Shown: in pieces, positions 34,005 through 46,600 of the stretch | How the letters are laid out: each line of letters opens with the position of its first letter | How positions within the stretch are numbered: the stretch's first letter is position 1 | Source: Bolinopsis microptera | Taxonomy: Eukaryota > Ctenophora > Tentaculata > Lobata > Bolinopsidae | Length of the DNA: 60,000 bases | Direction: 5' to 3' | NCBI RefSeq assembly: GCF_026151205.1 | Contig: NC_087072.1 | Span: 20,118,103 to 20,178,102 of the forward strand | Program-made: the position numbers and the translations under genes | The notes under the pieces: generated by a model | Database searches by the model: none | The model's input: the letters and a program-made list of their open reading frames with translations, nothing else | Told to the model about the DNA's origin: nothing

Positions 34005-34049
34005 AGCTGTATGTGGGTCGTCACTCCTACATTCTACCTAGTAGAGCAT

Positions 34050-34682
34050 ATATGAATTAAATTTTATTGAGCTTACATTCTTTATCATATGTTTATGATA
34101 AACAGTTAAATATTGCTAACTGTACACAGGTCCCTACTGCGTGTAATTTTAGGGTGTTTAATTTTTGTAAATTTTATGCTATGATATGTAACTAATGTAT
34201 GTAATGTTGGCTCGCCGTTGGAATGTTCCCAGATCGAGAATATTCCTCCTTACCTAAATACGCGCGTATGGTGTAAGTTACAGGATCACGAGGTTGATAA
34301 TTTTTCCACGTGACCGTTTGGCGCGCGGTTTGCACGTGGGCCCATGGGAAATTTCTGATACTGCATGTGTTCCGTTGTCTGTACTTAGTTCACTCCCCGT
34401 CTTTTTATTTGTTACTTCATACGTTTCTATACAGATTTGTACCTTGAGTTGTGCAGAGTCGTTACAATTTCCGATTTCATCATGAACTTCGACATACATT
34501 CTGCGAAATTGAAAAAAAACTAGCCTAATAATGGAAAAATCAAATAAATGGAATGGAAAATGGTCTCAAAAAGTCAAAAAATGCGACTAAAATTGTTGTA
34601 GACTAAAAATTTGCGAAATTTGTGCCCAAAATTTTGAACCAAATTGATTGGCCTTAAGGTATATATAAAGCGAGAATATATA
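34050..34682. other. Non-coding flank upstream of the second LINE
   Basis: A 73-codon ATG frame on the minus strand (34278-34499) is hydrophilic and ends at TAA, but no domain or splice context supports it. Otherwise AT-rich. Confidence 0.3.
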
Positions 34683-35314
34683 TCTATCTTATTATATATA
34701 AAGCGAGACGATATATATATATATATCTGTGCCATTTTACTGACACCACGGCATCAACTTTAACGCGACTTTCCGCAAAAACCGTAAAAGATATACAACT
34801 GGAACTTTTTTGGCTGGGTCAAATGCTTTAATGGCCTTCAAATCAGCATGAAAAAATAAAAAATTGGCCAAGGAATAATGATTTTAGAGCCGAAAATTTG
34901 GACCCCCAAGTGGTGTCAAAAACGCCAATTAAATAGGTAATAATTATTTTAGTATTTTGAGTCTTGACACCGTTTAGGGTTATATTATACGGGTTCCTGC
35001 TAGTTATATATAAAGCGAGACTATATATATCTGTGCCATTTTACTGACACCACGGCATAAACTTTAACGCGACTTTCCGCAAAAGCCAAAAACAGTAAAA
35101 GATATACAACTGAAACTTTTATGGCTGGGTCTAATGCTTTAATGGCCTCCAAATCAGCATGAAAAAATAAAATATAGGCCAAGGAATAATGATTTTAGAT
35201 CCGAAAATTTGGACCCCCAAGAGGTGTCAAAAACGCCAATTAAATAGGTAATAATTATTTTAGTATCTTGAGTCTTGACACCGTTTAGGGTTATATTATA
35301 CGGGTTCCTGCTAG
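34683..35314 (+). mobile_element. Two head-to-tail Helitron-like non-autonomous repeats
   Basis: Copy one (about 34683-35003) and copy two (about 35004-35314) share tatataaagcgagac at the head, gccattttactgacaccacg, and an end of cgggttcctgctag followed by T. Copy two starts immediately after the ctag of copy one. A 5' TC start (34683), a CTAG 3' end before T and head-to-tail junctions fit Helitron or Helentron-type elements; the sub-terminal hairpin is weak (ACCGT with ACGGGT). Related pieces lie at 35693-35971 and 56795-57050. Confidence 0.55.
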
Positions 35315-35337
35315 TATATATAATATATATATATATA

Positions 35338-35592
35338 CAAATTGAAACGACCGGTTGAGTCAGACAAATGTTTCAATCATGATACAAAACCATGGGCTAA
35401 ACCATTTAGCTAAAATAAAAACTACAAAGCTAAAAGTTTGTTTCACGAGTGAATATTTATGTAAACGTTTAGCTTTGTAATTTTAATTTTAGTTCCTACC
35501 TCAGTAACAGTTGTCACTTATGATATCATGGTTTTGTACATGATTGAAACATTTGTCTGACTCAACCGCCCAACGTCAGTCGTTTCAATTTG
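35338..35592. mobile_element. 255-bp MITE with long inverted ends, TA-flanked (mariner-type)
   Basis: The ends read CAAATTGAAACGAC and its inverse, and pairing continues through ttgagtcagacaaatgtttc. TA flanks both sides (35336-35337, 35593-35594). No coding frame. Superfamily is inferred from the TA target. Confidence 0.75.
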
Positions 35593-35627
35593 TATCTAGC
35601 TCTCGGCTTGCCGATTGAGCACTGTCA

Positions 35628-35685
35628 GCAGACGACGCCACCCACAATTATATATATATATATAATTGTGGGTGGCGTCGTCTGC
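35628..35685. repeat. Perfect 58-bp palindrome
   Basis: Left half gcagacgacgccacccacaa then ttatatata; the right half is its exact inverse with no loop. Lies between the mariner-type MITE and a third Helitron-like copy. Could extrude as a cruciform. Confidence 0.9.
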
Positions 35686-35692
35686 CACCCAC

Positions 35693-35971
35693 ATATATAT
35701 GTTGCACATATATATGTTGCCATTTTACTGACACCGCGTCATCAACTTTCCGCGAAAACCGTGAGAGATATACCAATACCATTGAAACCTTTTTTACTAG
35801 GTCAGATGCTTTTATTGCTTTTTGACCAGTATGAAGAAATTAAAAATTGGCCAAGGAATAAAAACCTTAGGTCCCAAAATGTGGACCCCAAGTGGTATCA
35901 AAATCACTAAATAAATAAATAAATATTGCTGTTTCTTGACACCACTTTAGGGTTAGACGGGTTCCTGCTAG
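35693..35971 (+). mobile_element. Third Helitron-like copy, diverged
   Basis: Shares gccattttactgacaccgcg, the ggccaaggaataa core and the final gacgggttcctgctag with the two copies upstream; the head is altered (atatatgttg in place of aaagcgagac). Confidence 0.6.
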
Positions 35972-36661
35972 TTATGCCTAACCGGCGTGCTTGCATCTTA
36001 TCTTTTAAAACTTATTTTACTTTATGATAGATTTTGAGACAACACGTGCTTTGCACGCTTTTTAAGAAATACTTTAGATCTAATCCAGAGTCCAGACACA
36101 ATACCTTGTAATATTATGTTCATTTGGAATAACCTGCCCTACTTTATTGATGGAGGATTTTCAAGCGTTACATTGAATCTAATTCCGATTTAATATGTTC
36201 AATGTTCATTTAGGTTAATGTGTCGTACTTTATTGTTTGACGCTTTTCAAAAGATACAATAGATCTAACCCAGATATAATTTGTTCATCCTACCCAGATA
36301 TAATATGGTTACTTAGAAATAGAATTCTTTGCTTTATTTTATTGATGATCTGTCTATTCAAACCGTCAGATAGATGTGTACGGATAGTTCTCATACTTGA
36401 GATAATTTAGTGCATTTTCCAGCTCTGTCCGCATTGTAAGCGCTCTATTCTAGACCTAAGTTATAAACTCTAAACTCTAAATAGTTATCATGGAAACATC
36501 TGCTGTGAATCTATCTAGTTTCTGTGATAAGGGGGTCTTACTACCAAGTTAAACCTCTAAAGGAGACATTAAAAACCATGAACTTGCAGTTTTATTGCAC
36601 TTGGTAATTTCTCGTCGTCTGCTGGAGTACAACATACCACCTGTTTGATGTAGTGGAAAGT
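35972..36661. other. Non-coding
   Basis: A loosely repeated block (tactttattgatg, gataatatgttc and similar) near 36080-36320; no gene seen. Confidence 0.35.
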
Positions 36662-36806
36662 ATGGCGGACAGTAACCATGGTCCAGAGGAGACATGTGTA
36701 TTGTCGGAGGGAGTTACCAATCTAATGACTAAAAAGACACTTACCTACAGTTCGAACAGCTCAATTTTCATTTCCGTCCAACTTTACCAGCTGTTTGAAT
36801 CTCTTG
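36662..36806 (+). CDS. Possible first coding exon (MADSNHGPEE...)
   Basis: ATG in a favourable context (A at -3, G at +4) opens a frame that reads MADSNHGPEETCVLSEGVTN and runs to a possible donor (cttg|gtaaac, 36806/36807); without splicing it stops at 36823. Composition is protein-like, but no matching next exon was proven. A coding-like stretch at 37256-37346 (frame reading NPDRIIHHGDQMNIAHNIF) and another ending LAKKIIAVMSNAQVLPSK (stop near 37445) follow, in different frames. Low support. Confidence 0.22.
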
Positions 36807-37950
36807 GTAAACTGATTCTTTGACCAATTCTTCATGAGGATCCTTTTAGAATCTCAACTTTTAATGTTTTTAGGATTGAATTCTTGGTGGTTTTCTACTC
36901 TGTTTCTTCCAATTCAACAAACTATCGACTAACGAACCATGGGCATATCATAAAGCAGGTACCTAACCGTTTATGCAAGTCATCAATCATCATGTGACAA
37001 TATAGTAATGACTAGAGACTCCTTTGATCGAGTTATCAGACCAATAAAGCACAGGTAATTAGCTTGACTGACATTGTCAATCGTTTGCAGCTCATAGTTC
37101 TTCTCATGATCTCACAATGGAGTTTGAATTCCTGCGCAGCTAAGGCGGTGTCTTACATGGAGATCTAGCATGCATCCTAATTCCCATGAAATATTAGTCG
37201 AAACGGGTGACCGAAAACTGAACCCAATTTCTAAATTGGGTTCAGTTGTCCGGTAGCCGTCGAAACCCAGATCGGATTATTCACCATGGTGACCAGATGA
37301 ACATTGCTCATAATATCTTTGACCTTATAAAGTTCGAGCAAACACCTCCCACCATGACATGAAGATCATACTGACATCTATGACTATAGCCTGGCGAAGA
37401 AAATCATCGCGGTCATGAGCAACGCCCAAGTGCTTCCGAGTAAATGAACAAATTGACAGGATATTATCATATAATTAACTGTATAATTAATTAATTATAA
37501 CCTATTCTCCTGATAATGTTCGGATAAAGCAGAGGGGATGTTGAGCGTGTTGCAGTCTAGACTCCAGTACTAGACTAACATACAATGAGAAATACAGGGA
37601 AGTGGTTCATTATTCACCGACAAAGTTGATCGCCCATAAGTTTGGAGCCAGTATGGTCATGCTAGTATAACACATAATACAGACCTGTCAGGCGAGTAAT
37701 TAAGATCATAGCTTGATCTGTCAGATGCAAGGCAGGGCTTGGTGGCAAGTGGCTGAGGCATTTATGATTGTGCGACTTGAAAGTTGTGCTTTCTTATCTT
37801 CATCGCGATAGTCACGCCTTGCATAATGTGTGCAGTGATATGGTCGAATGATGGTCATTTAATGGCTATTAGTATTATGCTGTAATCCGCTATCACCGAA
37901 AGCTTTACTAGAGTGCAGTGTAATTAACCAAAGTATTGTATTAAATTTAA
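36807..37950. other. Region with unresolved coding-like pieces and a 28-bp hairpin
   Basis: A near-perfect palindrome ctgaacccaattt-ct-aaattgggttcag lies at 37218-37245. The open pieces at 37256-37346 and 37365-37445 may be exons or a decayed gene; I could not join them. Confidence 0.3.
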
Positions 37951-38127
37951 TTAGGGCATTTGTGCTTGCTTGATGGAATGGTCGGTGTTCATGAATGTTT
38001 CATTGACACAGCCAGTGATCTGCTGTGCTAATTTCGTCCCACCTTGTAATTTGTAAACTTGTGATAAGATACGTCGAAAATTCACTTCAGCTTGCTTTCT
38101 AGTAACGCGTAATCCCTCTATTTCACC
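37951..38127 (-). CDS. Probable terminal exon, unrecognised protein
   Basis: Acceptor ttgtattttcatcttcag precedes an open stretch of 58 codons that begins GEIEGLRVTRKQAEVNFRRI and ends TDHSIKQAQMP, then TAA (37951-37953). The Arg/Lys/Gln-rich amphipathic sequence suggests helix or coiled coil. Acceptor phase is 0. ATTAAA, a variant poly(A) signal, lies just after the stop. Upstream exons on the minus strand were not found in the following kilobases, so a long intron is implied. Confidence 0.5.
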   Translation of the reverse strand, partial: GEIEGLRVTRKQAEVNFRRILSQVYKLQGGTKLAQQITGCVNETFMNTDHSIKQAQMP

Positions 38128-40671
38128 CTGAAGATGAAAATACAAAATTTATTTTCGGAGTGATCACAGAGTTTATTGTAATTAACCAAATGCCATGAAC
38201 TGCTATGATACTTGTATTTTTACTTAGCATCGCATCGCGTGATTTAAGATTTTCAATAATCGATACGCTCAATGCCCCCATTACGTGTAGAAATACTCAC
38301 TCTAAAGTCTAAACACTTGAAAATTAAACAAGCACTGAGCCAATCTGCATCATAATCACCATCTGATCTAAACCAGAATCGGGATTTTTGGAGCTGCTAC
38401 GGCATATATAAAATATAAATCATGATTTTGACCCAATTATCCAGGAATTATCAACGCAAATTTATAATTATCAACCTATCCATTACACCGTGTTACTAAT
38501 CACAAATAAAAGTTGATTGACTGAGAAAGTGTTCAAATGGGTATAATCCAGGGCAATGATACTTGATAATGCTCTAACTCTAGGGTGTACTGACATGGAT
38601 GAGGAATAAAAATTTAGTTGACATTTATTGCACGTCAATTAATTTTTGTGTCCGTGACTGATTATATGGGAGTTGTTAGTCGTTTAGAAATTTGCAACCA
38701 GGAAATTGTTGGTAGGTGCTTTTTCTGAACCTCATGATCGTGTTGATCCATGCTCCTTGTTATAGCTTAGTCGAGCACTTTGCAGAAAACCAATCATCAA
38801 TTGGTGATCCTCTTAACTATTATTTCTTCGGAGACCATTTTGTCTTTGATTTGTACACCGTTAAACTTTGCCTAGCGTCCTAATTTTTTTCGGAGATCAT
38901 ATTCAAATAAAACTCCTAAAGTCCCTCTGTCAATGCAAGAGGATACTCAATTTTTGAGTGTCGTTGGCTTCGCACGAAATACGATTTTATTGTTTTTGCC
39001 TATATCATATCTATAAGACATAGACATTTATTTAAAATCGGACACCTCCCATTTACCTTACTGGGCGGCGCACATCCTGTCATTCCACCATATCTTCAAT
39101 TGTGTTTATGAACAAAAGCCTGCGGTCCCCAGGTAAATTATATTGTCAAGCGTACGTGCACACGTACGTGAGGGTGTTGGGCAGATGCGACGTGTCGGAT
39201 AGGAGTAATGTGTACCAAAGAAAGGCACGTGTGTCGTGTGTGTCAAAAGAGCCGCTTTAAAATATGCTAATTCGGAATTAAAATCTTTTAGCATCTTTAT
39301 TCTTCATCACTGAAACCTCACTCTCTGTCATGACTCATGAGTTGAATGGTTAGATCAATAAGGAAAAAGCTCAAATCAAAGGTTTGATTATAAAACACTA
39401 ATTTTAATTGAAATGGCACGAAATGAAAAATAAACCAATTGACGAAGCTTACAATCGAAATATTATGATCCTGAGTATCCTTTCACTCTAGGCTTTCGTG
39501 TGGGACAAATGGTAAACATTCAGTCAGAATAGATCCATAATGACAATTTACTGTCAACGTTAGCGATGAATATTGATTGGGGTATTTTCTAATTCTGCTT
39601 TATACCCACCAGTGCCCAGATAATCAATATTGACACAACTCCTGGTCACTGGTAATCGCCAAGCACCCTCGTACACAAGGCTATTGCGATGCTCTGACAT
39701 CTATTTGAGCGATGTTATTTGAGCGATGTTATTTTCTCTCAGATTCCCTTAATTTCTATCCTGTTGAGGAAAACTTTATTCAACAACGTACACGTTTAAT
39801 CTTTTGACGGTAACTGCCGCTGTTGACGAGCTAGGAAACAGTAGGAATTAGGATCTTCTACTTTACTCAGTTTTGATTTGTTTGTCAGTCGTCTCGATGT
39901 TTCTATATTTTTGACAATTATCTCAAAGTCTAAGAATAAGATATGTTCTGTTTCTTGGTTAATCGTCATAAGAGCTTTTACTTTCATTGTGTCCGAACAG
40001 AATATTTTGAGTGTTCATTTGTGGCGATCAGATCCCTAGCGTCCATTCAATTAACCCATTAGACTCGCCAAATGAACAATGGAACTATGGAAGTTTTATG
40101 TGCCCAATTAACCGGACATCAATTTGGTGAAACATATCTTTTGATTACAAGGATTACAAAATACAATTTTATCTTCAATTAGTATTAAAAAGTCGCCGTG
40201 GCTAACAAATTAGATAAATTAGAACGCAGGCAAGTACCTAAAAACACGTGATAATGCATCCTAGGGGGAGGAGGAGTTTAGAAGTAATTTTATGATAATA
40301 GCCATGCGTCTACTGACAGAGGACGTTACGTCTCGCTGACGTACATTTGTGATGGTCTCTGTAAGAGGGATGTTATAATCCCTAGCCAGTCAGAGATAGC
40401 TATCCGGATAATGACCTTGCGATAGAGACGTGAGGGACGCGTGATCGAACCCCACACCACACACATCAGGCTGTTATATCCACAGGATGATTTCTACCGA
40501 TATCCCGGTCTTTGAAGAGAATAAAAGCTCAAGTTACCGAGCTAAGAGTAATTACAATATACAATGAGCATAACCACTTAAATACAAATTTCTCCGATTA
40601 TTTCATCTGAATACATTTTGTAGTAACTTCAAAATAATAAATATAGTATTTTGGAATAGGAAGAGTTAAGG
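38128..40671. other. Intron or intergenic DNA
   Basis: No supported gene. A 63-codon minus-strand frame at 39796-39987 lacks splice or domain support. Confidence 0.4.
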
Positions 40672-43600
40672 ATGGCGTTCACGGCGTTCAAAGCTGTCCA
40701 CAGGTTTAGACAGGTGAATCAGGAGCACCGGAAGCGACAGTTTACTGCAATGAACACACCCACTGTACGGTAAGCAAAGTTTTAACAAAGTATTATTATT
40801 TAGTTTCGCTGGTTTGGAAAAGTTTACAATTTAGTATTAAAGTATTTCATGAGGAATAGTAGAGTATTTATATAATCGATTAAATCCTTTACGAATTTTA
40901 GTGGTCAGTGCCTGCATTTTCTGTTATCCCGTACCTAAGATTTTAGCAGAGCTCCACCAATCTCGGACAATGCTCCGGTGGTGTACCGTGATTGTTAACT
41001 GTGATCGACTTTAGATATCAATTAAAATAAGCTGGTTAATAAGCTTCATTAGCAGTCTTTGTAGCCATTTTCCTTTCTCCATTAGGATTTGGCTCAAATC
41101 AACAGATCTTGGAGAGCGCTCTGTTCCTTATTCTTCTGGAAACAGGAGTTGTTGAGCGAAGCAAACGAAACAAAGGTCGTTTGTGCCCAATTTACGACTA
41201 ATTAACAAATCATCCTTGGACGTGTTCCACAATCCTCTAGCCTAGCCACATAATTCACATGACTTCGTGCCATTGGGTTAACACAAACTCACTAATTGTG
41301 ATCCACGATTAACAAATTGTACGCCATTTCGTATAACATTAAACACTTACATTTACGAGATCCTATATCCCAGTGTATGGCGTCGTCGCGGGAGAGCATG
41401 GATCTTCCTACGCGGCAAATAAATCAGGACTGGAGTCATGACATTTGGATTTGTAGTCTCTCGAGTTTTGGAGTTTCTTGTGTCCAATAATTATAATTTC
41501 GATACAGCATTGCCGACTGCTATAGTCAACCCGAATTCTCTTTCAAGAATCAACACTCAGCCATGTTTATTTCAACTTTCAAGAAGAATGTAGGTATTAA
41601 CTATTAGACGAATTGAACAATAATTTAATTGTTCAAGTCGTCTACAATCTAACAATTCATGCCGCCGCAGTCTAAAGATAATATGCCTTCTTTCTTTAAT
41701 TGCGAATCACTAGCACAAATGTACCAATGCTACCTAGCTTCTGAAACGCCCTATTAATATGGCCACAAAACAAAAATGTTGCAAATTTAAATGCCTTTCA
41801 TTCCGACTTTTGTGTTCTCCGTAACAAATCATTTGCCTCCCGGCTCCGTACAGTGCTTTTAAATCAGGATCACTGAACCGAATTTTAGGACAGTACTTCA
41901 ATTTCCCCCGAGCACACGCACTTACCCACAGTTTTAGTACATTGCGTACTCGTACGCCAAAGTAGTAGCCATGCAGCTGAAAACAGTAGCTTCAATTTAT
42001 TATAATTTATTATCATATATTATCACATATTATGTTATAACATATAATATATCATAACATATTATAATATCTCATGTGATATAATTATAATTATGCTTTG
42101 GTCAGTGGTCATTGGGATAGTTATCCTCCTCCATCTCCCGACTCTGCCGTAAACTTCATAATCGTGCTTGATCCCGACGGTATAAGAGCTACATGCCACC
42201 ATTTCATTATTACAATAGAGTAATATTGTATTTTTGTATATTGAAACCACTGACAGGACGAAACTACAGATTCCCCGGGCGGGGGGAGGTGGTGTGGCTA
42301 AGTGGTGGTAGTGTGATTAATGAGGGGTGTAACCACGCTGCCAGACAACTCTAACCACGCTGCCAGACAACTCTGAACACTCCATGATACGGGGGGAGGA
42401 GTCCAAAGTACCCTTGTAGCCATGATAGCGTCTACACTATTGTCGCTGTGATGTACTATAGCCCACTTAATTAGCTATCGTCGCAAACTTGTTGTGCTTT
42501 CTAGAATAATACAGCAGCCTATTATGTTTGTTAGGATATTCTTGTTGAGACCTTCATTGAATAGTGGTAATGGTGGGTATAATAGTAGTCCAGATAATAA
42601 CTGGGTTTGTAAAGATCGGATGATATCATTACAATTTGCAAAAATACAAAGCAGCCGCTCTCCACGATTGAAACCCATTTCAGGGGTCTCCTCTTTTTTA
42701 ATAGGCCGAATAGACGCTGCAGTTACTCTGTCAAAGCATTCCGAACCGAGTAAATAGTTTTAACGTCGAAGCCCATCTTTTTTTCGTATGTTTGGAGCCA
42801 AACTGGCGCCGCATGTAGGTATGTATCTGATGAATTCTTTCGTCCATCTCTTTTGATTTCCACTTAATTTCCACTTAATTTAGTTTATTGACCGCCACAT
42901 TGTAATGACCGTCGATACTATACGAACAAGCGAAAACGTAACACAAAATATGTATGGCACTTTGCACTAGGAAATTGGTTTGTATATTCATATAGTATTA
43001 GTAGCGTTAATGTTAAGTCCTTAAACGGTAATATTCAATAAATTATGTAATACGTGGTACTGGTACGAAGTCACCTACCATGTCTTTACTTCACCGCCAA
43101 AATCATTCTCCCTCACACTTGTCGTCATTAAAAACGCATTGTTTTTGATGTCATAAAAATGTCATTCAAATATATGATCACAATTTAAATGCCATTGTCC
43201 TAACGCATACACTTTCAGATAGATTAGTTATATTTCCCCATGTAATATTCATGCTCTGTTGAAATTAGATCTTATTTAAATTGAAGCATAAAGGTGACAT
43301 TTCGAAAGATTCTGACAGGCCGTTTGCGACATATTCTTAGCCGCAATTCACAAAATATGATGTTTGGCAGTCACTATATTTTATCATAGGTACAAGGCAT
43401 AGCATATTTGCGTCATAGAAGTAATAAAAGCATTTATATTTTATGACGTTGTCATATCCATATGTGTGCGCCCTATAAGGAAACGACCGGCATTTGCCCG
43501 AATTTTAGGTATTTCTTGTTAGCGTCCAATTTGTGTATTATCCTGTCCACTTTAATGTTCGGTGATGTGAACAAATATTTGGCGTATAAAATGCTGCCAG

Positions 43601-46600
43601 TTACAAAAAAAAGCTGAAGGGGCGGCAAAAAAGAAGGCATGACCTGGCGAACGTGCATAAGCCGTTAACAGATAAGATTGACTTAGTATATGTTGTGCAA
43701 TTAATTTTGTTTCCGCAAATGAGTGACGGTTCAAGTTTTTCAGAAAGTTCTGACACTATAATAATAAATGTCAACATTATGCACCTTTGGCTTCAGACCA
43801 CATTTACAAAGTATAACTATTTCTTATCAACACATCTCATTATCCGTATCACTTAATTTTAAACGCATTTTCACTTCGTTGTCAAGAAAAGTCATTAATT
43901 AGCACCACGCTCCGTGACTATTAGGTCCGTTTATACCGGTACCTGCATGGCACCACGACTATTACACCTCATCACTCGCGTGTTTAATCATTTTCGTTTA
44001 AGAATTTGAATAGGTAATTAACCCTTATTATCTTTGCTCGATCTTCCACGTGATTAAAACACGCGATTTTACCTCATGTTCTCCTTTTCTAAACTTAATT
44101 TTATGCTTATGTGATATGTATAATTCAAAATCATTAGTTCGTGTTTAAACTTCCTCGCCTGCATCTTTCTACGCAGAGTTTCATACTGATTCATAGATTA
44201 CCCCTTTGTCGTATTTAAATTTAAAGGAATGAATGTTACAAAGGACAACTATTTGTTTACAATTTTACGGCCAATCCCAGCTTTTCTCATGGCCAAGTGA
44301 CTTCAAGCTCAGTATAAGTGTACCGATTTATAACGGTACTGAAAACTTCTGGAGTTTACAATTCATTCGCTATGTATCATTTAATATAGGAAAATGACGT
44401 ACTTGTAGTCTTCCATAAGGGCTACCATCACCTGCGGATTGCATGCTATTTTGGATACTAATACTATGTTTTTCGCCATGTCGAGGCGGAAAAGGAAAAA
44501 GAATTTAGACTTTCATAAGACGACGCGTCGTGGGCTTGGTCACACAAATTTTCAAAATTGCCGTACGATTTCGCCATAATGTTACCTTACGTGTTAGAAT
44601 AAAAACTCTCAGCCTGAATTTACAGCTGCAGATATCTTGAACTTGATTTTCCAACACTTGTATCTCCCACCATTAACACTTCATATCCTCGATTAAAGTT
44701 TGCCGATATGACGGCTGTTATACTCCGAGATATATAGTTCTTACAGATTTGCTGCATATATAGTATATACACCACATGACTGACCAGTGACTCGTACCCG
44801 CGTACCGGTATATTATACCGGTACGAGTCACTAGTCAGTCATGTGGCACTTCTGAAAAACGTCTGAATTGTTTTGCTTGAGAAGAAATTGCGGGGCAGTC
44901 TGTTTTGTTCGTATTTACTATCTATTGGTTTTAATTGGTGGTCAAAGCACAGTTCATTTGGATCGCCAGTGAGAGTTGATTAGTCGATAATTAGCATGTC
45001 CAAGTCTCGACGATGTCTCTTGCGATGAAATTTGTTGCATCAAAATTAAACACAATAGAACGATTGGCAGAACCATTATTCCATGGAATCAATTGATGTA
45101 AACACACTTTAAGTATAGAGCAGCATGGTATGGGTAATATTCATACGGCACGTTTCTGCCTACCGTTTTGACCAAATATATCATCGGGTATTTTTCATCA
45201 AATTTTGTTTGACCAATTATATTCCCGTTGAAATGGGCGTGATCATTGCAATGTTACCAAATTGGATGACGGTATTCCGGTTTGTTACTGTATCCTTCCG
45301 GTAGGTACTTATCGCAACCTTTATATCAAACTTCGTTTTGCATGTTTTGATCGATTTTAATCTCCATGACTCTTCACGACGAAGAATAATTGAGTGTAAC
45401 GTGTGCTTTGTAACGTGAATACCTTCGCCTGATTTTCTTGTGATACAATATGAATTACAGTATTTTCAGTTTAACGTATAGTACTCAGTTTTAAGAATTA
45501 ATGTGGTATTTAATTTCCCTTGAAACGGATGATTTCAAAGGAACCGATCAATTTCTTTAATTGTCATTTACGTTCCCATGATTTACGACATAAAATGATT
45601 TACGTAATAATATGATTTACGTAACGATCTTTAATTTTGAACCTTATACTTCTTTCGTATTTGTTAATGAGCCCAATTAACTGTGATTAAGGGAAGGCTC
45701 TCTAGCTTCCAATCATTCGTTGTCGGACGTACTAGGTCTACACTCTACGCTCTTCGTTTCCGTCCAAGCTTCTCAACTTAACTTTTGATCTCTTCATATA
45801 GGAAGATATATCGGTAAAAAATGTAGACAACCTGTAGGTAAATATATGATATAAACCATAATTAACCAATCTTTGGTTATAAGGTAGATCATGATTGCGT
45901 TACAAAATGCCACTAACCAGAAGAGAGCCGCTAACAGATGGAGGGCTAAGTCAATGGCCAGACACGAGAGGTTTGTTTTTATTCTAAAAATGTTGTATGT
46001 TTCTAATAACGGGATCTTGAAGCTATAGTGCATCTTGAACCTAATGCATTCAATAAGGATCTTAATTGCATGGAAAACTATTGATAAATCTTTAAATGTG
46101 AATTTAAAGGTGACCTCCTAATACTTATTACTCGATAGTCAATATTTGGATTTTATTAAGTTCAATGCCTGACACGAGAGATTTGTTTCTCTTCTAAAAG
46201 ATAGTGTTAAGTGTTAACTATAACGTGATCATCTCTTGTAGAGGGACTTTAACAGTGCAGGATTGTATGTATGTGCATAGCATGCATGTGAACAACTCTT
46301 TCATTTTTTCATGACACTCATTTCTCCGTAGTTGATTTCTGCATTTTGTGGCATGAAAACCCGGGATCAATCAAACTAATTTAAAATTTACGAACGTTTC
46401 GTCTAATGTCGAGAATATATATAATAAACATGTCTCAGTCTACGTGTTAACCATAACATGCCCCGTGGTGTAATAACGGAGCGATAGTACAGACGATAGA
46501 ATTATACAAGCACGGAACATATAGCATTTAATTAAGGGTCAAAGACGTTATGGATGCAGTCCAGCAAGCATGCTTTGAGCGATCTCGACCAGTAGTCTCA

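Larger units (their letters stand above)
30955..34038 (-). mobile_element. Second LINE, almost full length but broken; 11-bp target-site duplication
   Basis: Reads on the minus strand from 34038 to a (taa)n-like 3' tail at about 30955-30968. The same 11 bases, tagtagagcat, flank both ends (30944-30954 and 34039-34049), which fixes the boundaries at 3,084 bp. It has a single endonuclease-reverse transcriptase reading frame. It is a different family from the 22.6-kb LINE: YSDD instead of FADD, no PHD ORF1 and a TAA-type tail, closer to RTE-like elements. Confidence 0.88.

Noticed and set aside
34278-34499. 73-codon ATG frame next to the second LINE
   Set aside because: Outside the target-site duplication, no domain, no splice context.
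40424-40460. tRNA B-box-like GGTTCGATC on the minus strand
   Set aside because: No A box at the right distance and no cloverleaf; probably chance.
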